Assembly: GCF_006539565.1 (NCBI RefSeq)
Contig: NZ_BJNG01000015.1
Coordinates: forward strand, 246,950-310,949
Source of the DNA: Pseudonocardia hydrocarbonoxydans
GTDB lineage: Bacteria; Actinomycetota; Actinomycetes; Mycobacteriales; Pseudonocardiaceae
DNA length: 64,000 nucleotides
Reading direction: 5' to 3'
The notes under the pieces: generated by a model
Databases searched by the model: none
What the model was told of the DNA's origin: nothing
What the model saw: only the letters and a program-made list of their open reading frames with translations
Position numbers and translations under genes: made by a program
In this document: in pieces, positions 16,403 through 25,360 of the stretch
Layout of the letters: the number at the start of each line of letters is the position of its first letter
Numbering within the stretch: the first letter of the stretch is position 1

Positions 16403-17059
16403 GTGTGGCGCGGGCCGGTGGCCCAGCTCGCCGAGACCGGACCGGGCGCGCTGTCGCTGCGGGCCGTCGGCATGACCGTGCAGTCGCTCTACCACTACTT
16501 CGACAGCCGCGACGCCCTGCTCACCGCGCTGATGGCCGACGCGCACCACGCACTGGCCGACGCCGTGCAGGCCGCCGCCGACGGCAGCCGCGGCCGCCCG
16601 CCCGCGGAGCGCAGGCGCGTCACCACCGAGGCGTTCCGCGACTGGTCGCTGGCCCACGCGCCGGAGTTCCTGCTGCTCTACGGCACCCCGGTGCCCGACT
16701 TCGCCCCGGTGCCCGGCGACGCGACCGGGGAGGCCGCGCTGCGGCTGGCCGCCCCGTTCGTCGACGTCGTGTTCGACGGCTGGAGCCCCGCCGAGCTGGC
16801 GGCCCTGCCGCTGGCCCCCGGCGCGGAGGCGGTCGCTGGCGCCGACCTGTCGAAGATCCCCCTGCCACCCGGCGCGCTGGCCTTCTTCCTGGAGCTGCGG
16901 GCCCGGATGCACGGGCTGGTGGTCCTGGAGCTGCTCGGGCACCTGCACCCGCTGCAGGACGTCGCGGGCGCGTTGTTCGCCGGGGCGATGCACCACATGA
17001 CCACCGAGATCGACGAGCGGCGCGCAGCCGCGGCGGCTCAGCTCCGCTCGGACCGGTAG
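16403..17059 (+). CDS. TetR-family regulator with shortened DNA-binding domain, possibly inactive
   Basis: 218 residues from GTG 16403, the only start available before an upstream in-frame stop at 16373. The HTH region reads LSLRAVGMTVQSLYHYF. Compared with the usual TetR pattern (LSLRxVAxxxGxxxxxLYxYF), about four residues between helices 2 and 3 are missing, and the 15-20 residues normally preceding the domain are also absent. The ligand-binding part looks normal and ends with a C-terminal TetR-type helix bundle. Either the gene is decaying or the two gaps are sequence errors. Overlaps the convergent TAXI gene by 22 bases. Confidence 0.75.
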   Translation: MWRGPVAQLAETGPGALSLRAVGMTVQSLYHYFDSRDALLTALMADAHHALADAVQAAADGSRGRPPAERRRVTTEAFRDWSLAHAPEFLLLYGTPVPDFAPVPGDATGEAALRLAAPFVDVVFDGWSPAELAALPLAPGAEAVAGADLSKIPLPPGALAFFLELRARMHGLVVLELLGHLHPLQDVAGALFAGAMHHMTTEIDERRAAAAAQLRSDR

Positions 17060-18003
17060 AACCGCACGGCGCCCGGGTGCAGCAGCACCGGCTCGGTGCC
17101 GATCGCGGCGCGGGGGTCGATCGTCAGGGCCGCCGGGCCGGCGCGGGCGAGCTGCTCCTGCTCGTCGAACAGCACCTCGACCAGTGCCTGCGCGAAGTCG
17201 TCGGGCATCGAGGCGGCGACGAGCAGCAGGTTGCGCACCAGCATGGTGGTGACCGGGGTCGTGATCCCCGGGTAGCCCTGCGCCGGCACGGTGCCCGGCG
17301 CGTAGACCGGGTAGCGCTCGCGGACGGCGTCGAGGACGCCGTCCTCGGCCAGGTCCAGCAGCCGGATCGGCAGCTCCTGCGCCAGCTGCTCGACCGCGGG
17401 CGTCGGCAGCCCACCGGACCAGAAGAACGCGTCGATCGTGCCGGCGGCCATCGCCTCGACGGACTCGTCGAGGCCCAGCTGCACGCCCGCGATGTCGGCG
17501 GGGGCGATCCCGGCCGCGTCGAGCAGTCGCCGGGCCACCACCGACACCCCGGAGTCGGCCGCGCCCACCGACACCCGGGCGCCGACCAGCCCGGTGACGG
17601 TCGTGATCGCCGACGTGGCCGGCACGACGACGTGCAGCACGTCGTCGTAGATGCGGGCCAACGCCCGGGGCGCGGCCGGGTCGTCGGGGGCGATCCCCTC
17701 CAGCTGCCCGGCGGCCGCGTCGACCTGGCTGAACGCGACGTCGGCGGTGCCCGCCGCGAGCATCGCGACGTTCTGCAGCGAGCCGGCCGTGCTCAGCACC
17801 ACCGGGGGCATCTCCAGCCCGAGCTCCGCGCGCCACGAGCGGGCCAGCGCGCTGCCGATGCGGTAGTAGACGCCGCGCTCGGAGCCGGTGGCCAGGCGCA
17901 GCCGGGCCCCGGCGAACGGGGCGCCGCAGCCCGGCAGCGCCGCGACCGCGCCGGCCGCGGCCAGCGCGGCGAGCACGGTGCGCCGCGACACCACCCCCGT
18001 CAT
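17038..18003 (-). CDS. TAXI-family solute-binding lipoprotein
   Basis: 321 residues. The leader has a twin arginine ([17 protein letters not shown]) and a lipobox ending in Cys26 (LPGCG), so the protein should be exported folded and lipid-anchored. The mature part has TAXI features: [18 protein letters not shown] and the [14 protein letters not shown] segment. TAXI proteins deliver substrates to TRAP-T permeases, but no permease gene is near. In many actinobacteria such lone TAXI proteins are encoded near sensor kinases and may serve as sensory partners, which fits the kinase 1.5 kb upstream. Confidence 0.88.
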   Translation of the reverse strand: MTGVVSRRTVLAALAAAGAVAALPGCGAPFAGARLRLATGSERGVYYRIGSALARSWRAELGLEMPPVVLSTAGSLQNVAMLAAGTADVAFSQVDAAAGQLEGIAPDDPAAPRALARIYDDVLHVVVPATSAITTVTGLVGARVSVGAADSGVSVVARRLLDAAGIAPADIAGVQLGLDESVEAMAAGTIDAFFWSGGLPTPAVEQLAQELPIRLLDLAEDGVLDAVRERYPVYAPGTVPAQGYPGITTPVTTMLVRNLLLVAASMPDDFAQALVEVLFDEQEQLARAGPAALTIDPRAAIGTEPVLLHPGAVRFYRSERS

Positions 18004-18040
18004 GGGCGCATCCTGCCACCCCCGGAGAGGGGCATACGCT

Positions 18041-19498
18041 GTGGAAGTGAGCCGCAGCTACACCGTCCGCACGTACGGGTGCCAGATGAACGTGCACGAC
18101 TCGGAGCGGATGGCGGGCCTGCTGGAGCAGGCCGGGTACACCCGCTCGGCCACCGACGACGCCGCGGACGTCGTCGTGTTCAACACCTGCGCGGTGCGCG
18201 AGAACGCCGACAACCGGCTCTACGGCAACCTCAGCCACCTCGCCCCGGTCAAGCGCGGCCGCCCCGGCATGCAGATCGCCGTCGGCGGCTGCCTGGCCCA
18301 GAAGGACCGCGCCGAGATCGTGCGCCGCGCGCCCTGGGTCGACGTCGTGTTCGGCACGCACAACGTGCACGCCCTGCCGGTGCTGCTGGAGCGCGCCCGG
18401 CACAACGAGGCGGCGCAGGTGGAGATCGCCGAGTCGCTGGAGGTGTTCCCGTCGACGTTGCCCGCGCGGCGCGAGTCGACCTACGCCGGCTGGGTCTCGA
18501 TCTCGGTGGGCTGCAACAACACCTGCACCTTCTGCATCGTCCCCGCGCTGCGCGGCACGGAGAAGGACCGCCGCCCCGGCGACGTCCTCGCCGAGGTGGC
18601 CGCGCTGGCCGCCGACGGCGTGCTCGAGGTGACGCTGCTGGGCCAGAACGTCAACGCCTACGGGGTGGAGTTCGGCGACCGGCAGGCCTTCGCCAAGCTG
18701 CTGCGCGCCTGCGGGTCGATCGACGGGCTCGAGCGCGTCCGCTTCACCTCCCCGCACCCGCGCGACTTCACCTCCGACGTCATCGCCGCGATGGCCGAGA
18801 CGCCGAACGTGTGCCCGCAGCTGCACATGCCGCTGCAGTCGGGGTCCGACGACGTGCTGCGCCGGATGCGCCGCTCGTACCGGTCGCAGCGGTTCCTCTC
18901 GATCATCGACGAGGTGCGCGCCGCGCTGCCCGACGCCGCGATCACCACCGACGTCATCGTCGGCTTCCCCGGGGAGACCGAGCAGGACTTCCAGGCCACG
19001 CTCGACGTCGTCGCGGCCGCGCGGTTCGCCTCGGCGTTCACCTTCCAGTACTCGAAACGGCCGGGCACCCCCGCGGCCGACCTGCCCGACCAGCTCCCGA
19101 AGGCCGTCGTGCAGGAGCGCTACATGCGCCTCGTCGCGCTGCAGGAGGAGATCTCCTGGGCGGCCAACCGCGAGCTGGAGGGCCGGGTCGTCGAGGTGCT
19201 GGTCTCGGCGGGGGAGGGCAAGAAGGACGGCGCCACCCAGCGGCTGTCGGGTCGCGCGCGCGACGGGCGTCTGGTGCACTTCACACCGGGCACCGCGGCG
19301 GTCCGGCCCGGCGACGTCGTCGAGGCCGAGATCACCTACGGCGCGCCGCACCATCTCGTCTCCGACGCGGCACTGCGCTCGCACCGGCGGACCAGGGCGG
19401 GTGACGCGTCGGTCGCCCCCGGCCGCGGCACCGGGCTGGGGCTGCCCGGGTTCGGCGCACCCGCGCCGGCCACCAGCGGATGTGGAGCGACGTCATGA
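18041..19498 (+). CDS. miaB: tRNA-2-methylthio-N6-dimethylallyladenosine synthase
   Basis: 485 residues from GTG 18041, chosen because GGAGAGG lies 10 bases upstream; GTG 18047 is also possible. Radical SAM enzyme that methylthiolates i6A37 of tRNAs reading UNN codons, after MiaA. The N-terminal UPF0004 domain has the three-Cys set starting in [13 protein letters not shown], with others in [10 protein letters not shown] and GGCLAQK. The radical SAM motif is CNNTCTFC, followed by IVPALRG. A C-terminal TRAM domain is at about 375-440. The last 40 residues are Gly/Pro-rich. ATGA overlap with the next gene. Confidence 0.96.
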   Translation: MEVSRSYTVRTYGCQMNVHDSERMAGLLEQAGYTRSATDDAADVVVFNTCAVRENADNRLYGNLSHLAPVKRGRPGMQIAVGGCLAQKDRAEIVRRAPWVDVVFGTHNVHALPVLLERARHNEAAQVEIAESLEVFPSTLPARRESTYAGWVSISVGCNNTCTFCIVPALRGTEKDRRPGDVLAEVAALAADGVLEVTLLGQNVNAYGVEFGDRQAFAKLLRACGSIDGLERVRFTSPHPRDFTSDVIAAMAETPNVCPQLHMPLQSGSDDVLRRMRRSYRSQRFLSIIDEVRAALPDAAITTDVIVGFPGETEQDFQATLDVVAAARFASAFTFQYSKRPGTPAADLPDQLPKAVVQERYMRLVALQEEISWAANRELEGRVVEVLVSAGEGKKDGATQRLSGRARDGRLVHFTPGTAAVRPGDVVEAEITYGAPHHLVSDAALRSHRRTRAGDASVAPGRGTGLGLPGFGAPAPATSGCGATS

Positions 19499-19953
19499 CC
19501 GAGCACGACCCCGCACTCGACGCCGAGATGCGCGGCATCGCCCGCACGATGGAGCGGCGCACCGACCCCGGGTCGACGGCGGTCACGGTGTCCGTCGCGG
19601 TGCTCGCCGTCCTCGGCTCGCTCGCCCTGCCCTGGACGGGGTCGGTCCTGGGCTGGCAGGTGCTCGCCGGTCTCGCGCCGGAGCTGGGGGTGCTGCCCCG
19701 GCTGTTCACCTTCACCGCGGTCGGGATCGGCGTCGTCGGCTCGGCGCTGGCGCTCTCGACCCGCTGGTGGGCGCTGGCCTGGGTGTGCGCGGTGGGCAGC
19801 GGCATCTCCGTCGTCACCGGGGTGTGGGCGATCTGGTCCCGGCAGACGGTGGTGCCCGACGGCGGCACCGGCCCGGCCATCGGGCTGGTGATCGCGGTCG
19901 TCACGATGGTGGTCCTCGCGGCGTCCTGGTCGAGCATCGCCCTGCGCCGCTGA
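19495..19953 (+). CDS. Rv2732c-like membrane protein
   Basis: 152 residues. A soluble N-terminus of about 25 residues is followed by four hydrophobic helices (about 27-45, 73-90, 95-115, 128-147). Function unknown. It is coupled to miaB by an ATGA overlap, the same arrangement as Rv2733c-Rv2732c in Mycobacterium tuberculosis, and this synteny is the main basis for the name. Confidence 0.85.
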   Translation: MTEHDPALDAEMRGIARTMERRTDPGSTAVTVSVAVLAVLGSLALPWTGSVLGWQVLAGLAPELGVLPRLFTFTAVGIGVVGSALALSTRWWALAWVCAVGSGISVVTGVWAIWSRQTVVPDGGTGPAIGLVIAVVTMVVLAASWSSIALRR

Positions 19954-19968
19954 CGTCCGCCGCTCCGT

Positions 19969-20036
19969 CCATGATCACCGATCGGGCGCGTCTCCGGCGA
20001 GATCCCGCCGGGAACGCGCCGAGACGGTGATCATGG
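19969..20036. repeat. Palindromic repeat, copy 1
   Basis: A 68-bp nearly complete palindrome. The outer arms (CCATGATCACCG and its complement) pair over 12 bp, a middle arm pairs GGCGCGT with ACGCGCC, and the inner arms CCGGCG/CGCCGG enclose 6 bases. A related copy (about 57 of 67 positions) lies at 20967-21032. The stop codon of the DUF559 gene (20031-20033) is inside the right arm. It likely also serves as a two-way terminator. Confidence 0.85.
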
Positions 20037-20909
20037 CCGCCCGGCGAGCGCGGCCCTGATCTCGCCGAGGACGTAGCCCGGTCGGTGCGTCAGGTCGTGC
20101 CAGGTGAAGCGGAGCAGGTCCCACCGGTCCCGGACGAGCGCGTTGCCCTTGTGGCGGTCGGCGCGGAAGCGGTCGGGGTCCGTGTGCCAGGCCCACCCGT
20201 CCACCTCGACGGCGACCTTCGCCTCCGGGAAGGCGACGTCGACGGTCCACCTCCCGAACGGCCACCCGGCCACCCAGCCGGTGAGCCCCGCCGACCGCAG
20301 CAGCGCGAGCAGCAGCCGCTCGGCGGCCGAGTCGGCCCGGTCCGCCGCGGCGGTGAGCAGGACGCGGATGCGGGCGGCCCCGTCGGCACCCATGTTCCTG
20401 CAGTACGCGCGGTACACGGCCGGGAACCCGACGTGCCTCTGCAGTGCCCGGTCCAGGAAGGTCGACCCCTCGGGCAGCGCGATCGCCGTCTCCAGGGCGG
20501 TCAGGGGCCGGGCGGTGAACCGCAGACCGTCGAGGCCGACGACGTCGGCCGGGCTCAGGTCCCGCCGCCGGACCCGGACGCCGGGGTAGGCCCGCAGGCC
20601 GCAGCGGCGTGGGACCGTCACCTCGATGCCCTCCGGCGGTCGGTCGAGCATCCCGTGCCACCACGCGGCGGCCGGCCCCGACACCGCCCCGCGCTCACCG
20701 GCCCACAGTGCGGCTGCCCCGACCTCGGCCCGGCGGGTGTGCGGGTGTCCGGCGGCCAGGAACACCCGGGGGGCCATGCGGTGCCACCCGTGACCGGCGA
20801 CGCGGTCGCGCAGCGTCCGGTCCGGGAGGCCGCGCCCGGCGGCCTGAGCCGTGGTGATCAGCCCGTACTGCCGGGCCAGCAGATCGTCGATCTCGGGGTG
20901 GCCCGGCAT
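20031..20909 (-). CDS. DUF559 endonuclease-like protein with AbiEi-type N-terminal HTH
   Basis: 292 residues. The N-terminus (IDDLLARQYGLITTAQAAGRG) resembles the winged-helix start of AbiEi-type antitoxin/regulator proteins. The C-terminal third is a DUF559 (Vsr/PD-(D/E)XK-like) domain with the core WTVDVAFPEAKVAVEVDG, followed by WHTDPDRFRADRHKGN and an ending RFTWHDLTHRPGYVLGEI. Such genes are multicopy and mobile-looking in actinobacteria, and their role is unknown. It interrupts the Rv2732c-Rv2731 order and is flanked by two copies of a palindromic repeat. Confidence 0.85.
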   Translation of the reverse strand: MPGHPEIDDLLARQYGLITTAQAAGRGLPDRTLRDRVAGHGWHRMAPRVFLAAGHPHTRRAEVGAAALWAGERGAVSGPAAAWWHGMLDRPPEGIEVTVPRRCGLRAYPGVRVRRRDLSPADVVGLDGLRFTARPLTALETAIALPEGSTFLDRALQRHVGFPAVYRAYCRNMGADGAARIRVLLTAAADRADSAAERLLLALLRSAGLTGWVAGWPFGRWTVDVAFPEAKVAVEVDGWAWHTDPDRFRADRHKGNALVRDRWDLLRFTWHDLTHRPGYVLGEIRAALAGRP

Positions 20910-20966
20910 CCGGGCAGGATGCCGGTTCGACCTGCCGCCGCGAGGGCGTTCGGCGGAATCGGCCCC

Positions 20967-21032
20967 CCATGATCACCGTCTCGGCGCGTCTCCGGCGAGA
21001 TCCCGCCGGAAACGTGCCGAAGTGGTGATCTT
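20967..21032. repeat. Palindromic repeat, copy 2
   Basis: Second copy of the 19969-20036 element, 998 bp downstream in the same orientation. The middle third is identical; the right arm has drifted (GGTGATCTTC instead of GGTGATCATGG), so the outer stem is imperfect. Its right edge touches the stop codon of the DUF349 gene. Confidence 0.8.
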
Positions 21033-22735
21033 CAGCGGGTCTGGACCGCCTGCTCGGCGGTGACCAGCCACTCCCGCCACTGGGCGGCCTGCTCGCGGGC
21101 CTGCTCCGCGCGACGGGTGTCGCCCGCGGCCTCCGCCTTCTCTGCCTGGGCCTCGAACTGGGCGACGCGGTCACGGAACTGGGCGACGCGGGCCTCGGCC
21201 TCGGGGTCGGTGCGCCGCCACTGCCGCTCGCCCGCCTCGCGGACCCGGTCCTCGACGGCCTTCAACCGCGCCTCCAGGGGACGGATGTCGTCGCGCGGGA
21301 CCTTGCCGATCTCCTCCCAGCGCTCCTGCAGGACGCGCAGGGCGTTGCGGGCGGCGGCCGGGTCGCTGGTGTCGATCTTCTCCGCCTCGACGAGCAGGGC
21401 CTTCTTCGCCTCGGCGTTGGCGGCGAACTCGGCGTCGCGCTCGTCGAAGGTGGCCGAGCGGCGGGCGAAGAACGCGTCCTGGGCGGAGCGGAAGCGCTGC
21501 CACAGGGCGTCGTCGGTGTCCTTCTGGGCGCGCCCGGCGGCCTTCCACTCGGTCATCAGGTCACGGAACCGGGCGGCGGTGGGGCCCCAGTCCTCGGAAC
21601 CGGAGAGCTTCTCGGCCTCGACGACCAGCTCCTCCTTCGCCGCACGGGCGGCGCCGCGCTGGCGGTCGAGGTCGGCGAAGTGCGACCCGCGGCGGCGGTT
21701 GAACGCCTCGCGGGCCTTGGAGAACCGCTTCCACAGCTGCTCGTCGGTCTTGCGGTCGATCCCGCGGATGGTGCGCCACTCGTCGAGGATCGCGGTGAAG
21801 CGGTCGCCCGCCTGCTTCCACTGGGTGGCCTCGGTGGCCAGCGTCTCGGCCTCGACGGCCAGCTCCTCCTTGCGGGCGACCGACGCGGCGCGCTGGGCGT
21901 CACGGGCCGACCGCGCCGCGCTGACACCCTGCTCCGCCAGGGCCACCACCTCGTCGAGGCGGGCGGCGAGGCCGGGCAGGTCGCCGACGACGGCCGCCTC
22001 CTCCAGCCCGCCGCGCAGCCCGCGCGCGGCGGTGAGCGTCTGCTTCGGGTCGCCGCCGCCGGCCGTCAGGCGCGCGGCGAGCAGCTCGACCTCGGTGAGC
22101 ATGTCGTCGAAGCGGCGGGCGAAGTGCACCAGCCCCTCGGCCGGGGGGCCGGCCTTCCACGACCCGACGACCCGCTCCCCGTCGTCGGTGCGCAGGTAGA
22201 TGGTGCCCTCGTCGTCGACGCGGCCCCAGCGGGACGGGTCGGCGCTGGCCGCGGTGACCGGGGAGGGCTGCGGGGCGGGTGCGGACGGCTCCGTGCGCGC
22301 CGCGACGGCTGCGGGCCGGGCGGCCGGGCGGGCGGCGGCCGGCGGCGGGCCGGGGCGTGGGGCCGGGCGCGGCGGGCCGGGCCGGGGTGCGGGGGAGACC
22401 GGGGGGCTCGGCACCGCCGCGGCCGAACCGACCTCCGCGGCCGGGGCGGCCGCCCCGTCGGCCGGGGTGCCGGTGGCGGCCGGGGCCTCGTCGGCCGGGG
22501 CCTCGGCCGACGGACCGCCGTCGGCGGCCGGGCTCTCGGCGGGCGGGCTCTCGGCGGGCGGGGCCTCGTCGGCCGGGGCCGGGGACGAGGGATCACCGGC
22601 GGCCGGGGTGTCGGAGACGGGTGGCGGGCCCGGGACGGCGGCGGGGTCCGGGTCGGGTCCTGCGGCGGGCTCCCCGGGCCGGTCGTCCGGGATCGTCCCG
22701 GTGGTCTGGTCCTCCGTCGCGTGCTGCTCCGACAC
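21032..22735 (-). CDS. DUF349 domain protein (Rv2731-like)
   Basis: 567 residues. The first 165 or so are low complexity, rich in Pro, Ala, Gly and acid. Then come three or four DUF349 repeats, each an Arg/Glu/Trp-rich helical hairpin (for example RFTAILDEWRTIRG, LWKRFSKAREAFNRRRGSHF, LMTEWKAAGRAQK, LWQRFRSAQDAFFARR), predicted to form long coiled coils. Function is not established. Position between the Rv2732c-like gene and the Rv2728c-like gene matches Rv2731 of M. tuberculosis. Divergent from the next gene. Confidence 0.9.
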   Translation of the reverse strand: MSEQHATEDQTTGTIPDDRPGEPAAGPDPDPAAVPGPPPVSDTPAAGDPSSPAPADEAPPAESPPAESPAADGGPSAEAPADEAPAATGTPADGAAAPAAEVGSAAAVPSPPVSPAPRPGPPRPAPRPGPPPAAARPAARPAAVAARTEPSAPAPQPSPVTAASADPSRWGRVDDEGTIYLRTDDGERVVGSWKAGPPAEGLVHFARRFDDMLTEVELLAARLTAGGGDPKQTLTAARGLRGGLEEAAVVGDLPGLAARLDEVVALAEQGVSAARSARDAQRAASVARKEELAVEAETLATEATQWKQAGDRFTAILDEWRTIRGIDRKTDEQLWKRFSKAREAFNRRRGSHFADLDRQRGAARAAKEELVVEAEKLSGSEDWGPTAARFRDLMTEWKAAGRAQKDTDDALWQRFRSAQDAFFARRSATFDERDAEFAANAEAKKALLVEAEKIDTSDPAAARNALRVLQERWEEIGKVPRDDIRPLEARLKAVEDRVREAGERQWRRTDPEAEARVAQFRDRVAQFEAQAEKAEAAGDTRRAEQAREQAAQWREWLVTAEQAVQTR

Positions 22736-22942
22736 CGTGTCCTCCTGTAGTCCGGCCCGCCGCGAGCGGCGGGCGCCCCGCCGTGGCGGAGCCGTGCACA
22801 GCGGCCGGGGCCGGTCGAGGGTGACCGACGGCCGTCCGGCGATTCAAACAGCTCGGCGGGCCCACGGGAACCGCTCGGCCGGGCGGCGCCGTCAGCGGCC
22901 GCTCCGGGTCGGCGAGGAGCCGCGCGCCCTAGGCTCGGGCCC

Positions 22943-23647
22943 GTGCCCTCGATGGTCGTCGTCCTCCCGCAACCGCCGTTGCTCGTGCCGGAGCTGGCCG
23001 GCGCCGCCGCGGCCGAGACCGCCGACCTGCGCGCCGCCTGCCGCACCGCCGCGGCCCGTCTCGGCGCCGCGGCGTCCACCTGGGTCGCCGTCGGGGCCGA
23101 CGAGGGCGGCCGGCGCACCGTCGGCCCGGACACGCGCGGCACGTTCGCCGGGTTCGGGGCGGACGTCGTGGTCGCGCTCGACCCGGCGTCGACCGCGCCG
23201 GTCGACCGGGACCTGCCGCTGCCGCTGCTGGTCGCCGGCTGGGCCGCGGCCGGGACGGGGGCGCGGGTGCGCGGCGAGCTGGTGGCCCCGGACGCCCCGC
23301 CGCGCGAGTGCGCGGAGCTGGGCGCCGGGCTGGCGGACGAGCCGGTGGGCCTGCTCGTCGTCGGTGACGGGTCGGCCCGGCACACCGTCAGGGCCCCCGG
23401 CCATCTCGACGAGCGGTCCGGCCCCTTCGACGCCGCCGTGGCCGCCGCGCTGCGCGACGCCGACCCGGCCGCGCTGGCCGCGCTGGACCCGGACCTCGGC
23501 ACGGAGCTGTGGGCCGCGGGCCGCGCACCGTGGCAGGTGCTCGCCGGCGCCACGGCGGGCGGCCGTTGGTCCGGCGAGCTCCTCTACACCGGCGCCCCCT
23601 TCGGCGTCGGCTACCACGTGGCGGTCTGGACGAGATGCCCCGCCTGA
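22943..23647 (+). CDS. Class III extradiol dioxygenase-like protein (Rv2728c-like)
   Basis: 234 residues from GTG 22943. The fold resembles the LigB/extradiol dioxygenase subunit B (VVVLPQPPLLVPELAG at the start, LLVVGDGSARHTVRAPGHLDERSGPFD in the middle). Several metal-binding histidines of active enzymes appear to be missing, so activity is doubtful. It overlaps the start of miaA by 13 bases, as expected for the conserved Rv2728c-miaA pair. Confidence 0.85.
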   Translation: MPSMVVVLPQPPLLVPELAGAAAAETADLRAACRTAAARLGAAASTWVAVGADEGGRRTVGPDTRGTFAGFGADVVVALDPASTAPVDRDLPLPLLVAGWAAAGTGARVRGELVAPDAPPRECAELGAGLADEPVGLLVVGDGSARHTVRAPGHLDERSGPFDAAVAAALRDADPAALAALDPDLGTELWAAGRAPWQVLAGATAGGRWSGELLYTGAPFGVGYHVAVWTRCPA

Positions 23648-24522
23648 TCGCGGTCGTCGGCCCGACGGCGACCGGCAAGTCGGCACTGGGCCTGGCCCTG
23701 GCGCGGCACCTGGGCGGGGAGATCGTCAACGCCGACGCGATGGCGCTCTACCGCGGCCTGGACGTCGGCACCGCCAAGCCGACGCCCGCCGAGCGCGCCG
23801 AGGTGCCCCACCACCTGCTCGACGTCCTCGACGTCACCGAGACCGCGTCGGTCGCGGCCTACCAGCGCGACGCCCGGGCGGCGGTCGAGGCACTGCTCGC
23901 GGCGGGCCGGACCCCGGTGCTGGTGGGCGGGTCGGGGCTCTACGTGCAGTCCGTCGTCGACGACCTGGAGTTCCCCGGCACCGACCCGGTGCTGCGCGCG
24001 GAGCTGGAGACGGAGCTGGCCGCGCACGGCCCGGGCGCGCTGCACGCGCGGCTCGCCGCGGTCGACCCGGCCGCCGCCGACGTCGTGCTCCCCGGCAACG
24101 GGCGGCGGATCGTGCGGGCCCTGGAGGTGATCGCGCTGACCGGGCGGCCGTTCCCGGCGCGGCTGCCGGCCGGGGTCGTCCCCCGCTACGACGCGGTGCT
24201 GGTCGGCGTCGACCGACCGACCGACGAGCTGGACGCCCGCGTCGCCCGGCGGGTGGCCCGGATGTTCGCCGCCGGGATCGTCGACGAGACCCGTGCGCTG
24301 GAGGCCGCGGGCCTGCGCGACGGGCTGACCGCGTCGCAGGCGCTGGGCTATCGGCAGATCCTGGCCGGTGGCCCGATGAGCACCGCCGCGGCCGACACCG
24401 TCCGCGCCACCCGCCGGTTCGTCCGCCGCCAGCGCTCGTGGTTCCGGCGCGACACCCGCGTGCACTGGCTCGACGCCGCCGCGCCCGATCTGCTCGGCCG
24501 GGCACTGGCGCTATCGTCGTGA
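23635..24522 (+). CDS. miaA: tRNA dimethylallyltransferase
   Basis: 295 residues from ATG 23635. Adds the dimethylallyl group to A37 of tRNAs, providing the substrate for MiaB. P-loop GPTATGKSALGLALA at residues 8-22, substrate motif NADAMALYRGLDVGTAKP, and the interaction region LVGGSGLYVQSVVDDL. C-terminal motif TRALEAAGLRDGLTASQALGYRQ. The start lies inside the end of the upstream gene; dapF begins 2 bases after its stop. Confidence 0.96.
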   Translation: MPRLIAVVGPTATGKSALGLALARHLGGEIVNADAMALYRGLDVGTAKPTPAERAEVPHHLLDVLDVTETASVAAYQRDARAAVEALLAAGRTPVLVGGSGLYVQSVVDDLEFPGTDPVLRAELETELAAHGPGALHARLAAVDPAAADVVLPGNGRRIVRALEVIALTGRPFPARLPAGVVPRYDAVLVGVDRPTDELDARVARRVARMFAAGIVDETRALEAAGLRDGLTASQALGYRQILAGGPMSTAAADTVRATRRFVRRQRSWFRRDTRVHWLDAAAPDLLGRALALSS

Positions 24523-24523
24523 C

Positions 24524-25339
24524 GTGCAGTTCAGCAAGGGACACGGCACCGAGAACGACTTCGTGGTGCTCCCCGACCCCGACGGCGACCTCGACCTGAC
24601 CCCCGCCCGCGTGGCCGCCCTGTGCGACCGCCGCCGCGGCCTGGGCGCCGACGGCGTGCTCCGGGTCGTCCGTTGGGCGGCGCTCGCGGACGGACCCGCG
24701 CCGGTGCCGGGCGTCGAGTGGTTCATGGACTACCGCAACGCCGACGGCAGCGTGGCCGAGATGTGCGGCAACGGCGTGCGCGTCTACGCCCGCTACCTGG
24801 CCCACCGCGGCTGGCTGGGCGCCGGTGAGCTGGCGCTGGGCACCCGCGGCGGGGTGCGCACCGTCCGGCTCGACGGCGACGAGGTGTCGGTCGACATGGG
24901 CGTCGCGACAGTCGGCGAGCACAGCACCGCCAGCATCGACGGGGAGGCGTTCCCGGGCGTCGCGGTCGACGTCGGCAACCCGCACCTGGCGTGCGTCACC
25001 ACCGTCGACATCGACCACCTCGACCTCACCCGCCCGCCCGGCCACGACCCGGCGCTGTTCCCGCACGGGGTCAACGTCGAGTTCGTGACGCCCGTCGTCG
25101 ACGGCGAGGTCGCCATGCGGGTGCACGAGCGCGGCGTGGGGGAGACCCGCTCGTGCGGCACCGGCACCGTCGCCGCGGTGGTGGCGGCGCTGCGGCACGC
25201 GCGCCGGGAGACCGGCACCGTCGGGGTGTCGACGCCCGGCGGGCGCCTGCGCGTCACGGTCACCGACAGCACGACGGTGCTGCACGGGCCTGCCGTGCTG
25301 GTCGCCCACGGCGACCTCGACTGGGAATCACTCGACTAG
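24524..25339 (+). CDS. dapF: Diaminopimelate epimerase
   Basis: 271 residues from GTG 24524. Converts LL- to meso-diaminopimelate for lysine and peptidoglycan. The two catalytic cysteines lie in AEMCGNGVRVYARYL (near residue 84) and TRSCGTGTVA (near 212). The start motif FSKGHGTENDFVVL is typical. Sits in the order miaA-dapF-hflX as in mycobacteria. Confidence 0.97.
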   Translation: MQFSKGHGTENDFVVLPDPDGDLDLTPARVAALCDRRRGLGADGVLRVVRWAALADGPAPVPGVEWFMDYRNADGSVAEMCGNGVRVYARYLAHRGWLGAGELALGTRGGVRTVRLDGDEVSVDMGVATVGEHSTASIDGEAFPGVAVDVGNPHLACVTTVDIDHLDLTRPPGHDPALFPHGVNVEFVTPVVDGEVAMRVHERGVGETRSCGTGTVAAVVAALRHARRETGTVGVSTPGGRLRVTVTDSTTVLHGPAVLVAHGDLDWESLD

Positions 25340-25360
25340 AACCGGTGTTGTCGTGGGAGC

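Noticed and set aside
16400..19384. Very long minus-strand open frame of 994 codons, and similar long frames opposite sdhB, the S9 peptidase, dapF, nrdJ, aceE and the nitrate reductase
   Set aside because: These are shadow frames caused by the high third-position GC of the real genes. Their translations are rich in Arg, Gly, Val and His without domains, and real, motif-bearing genes occupy the other strand.
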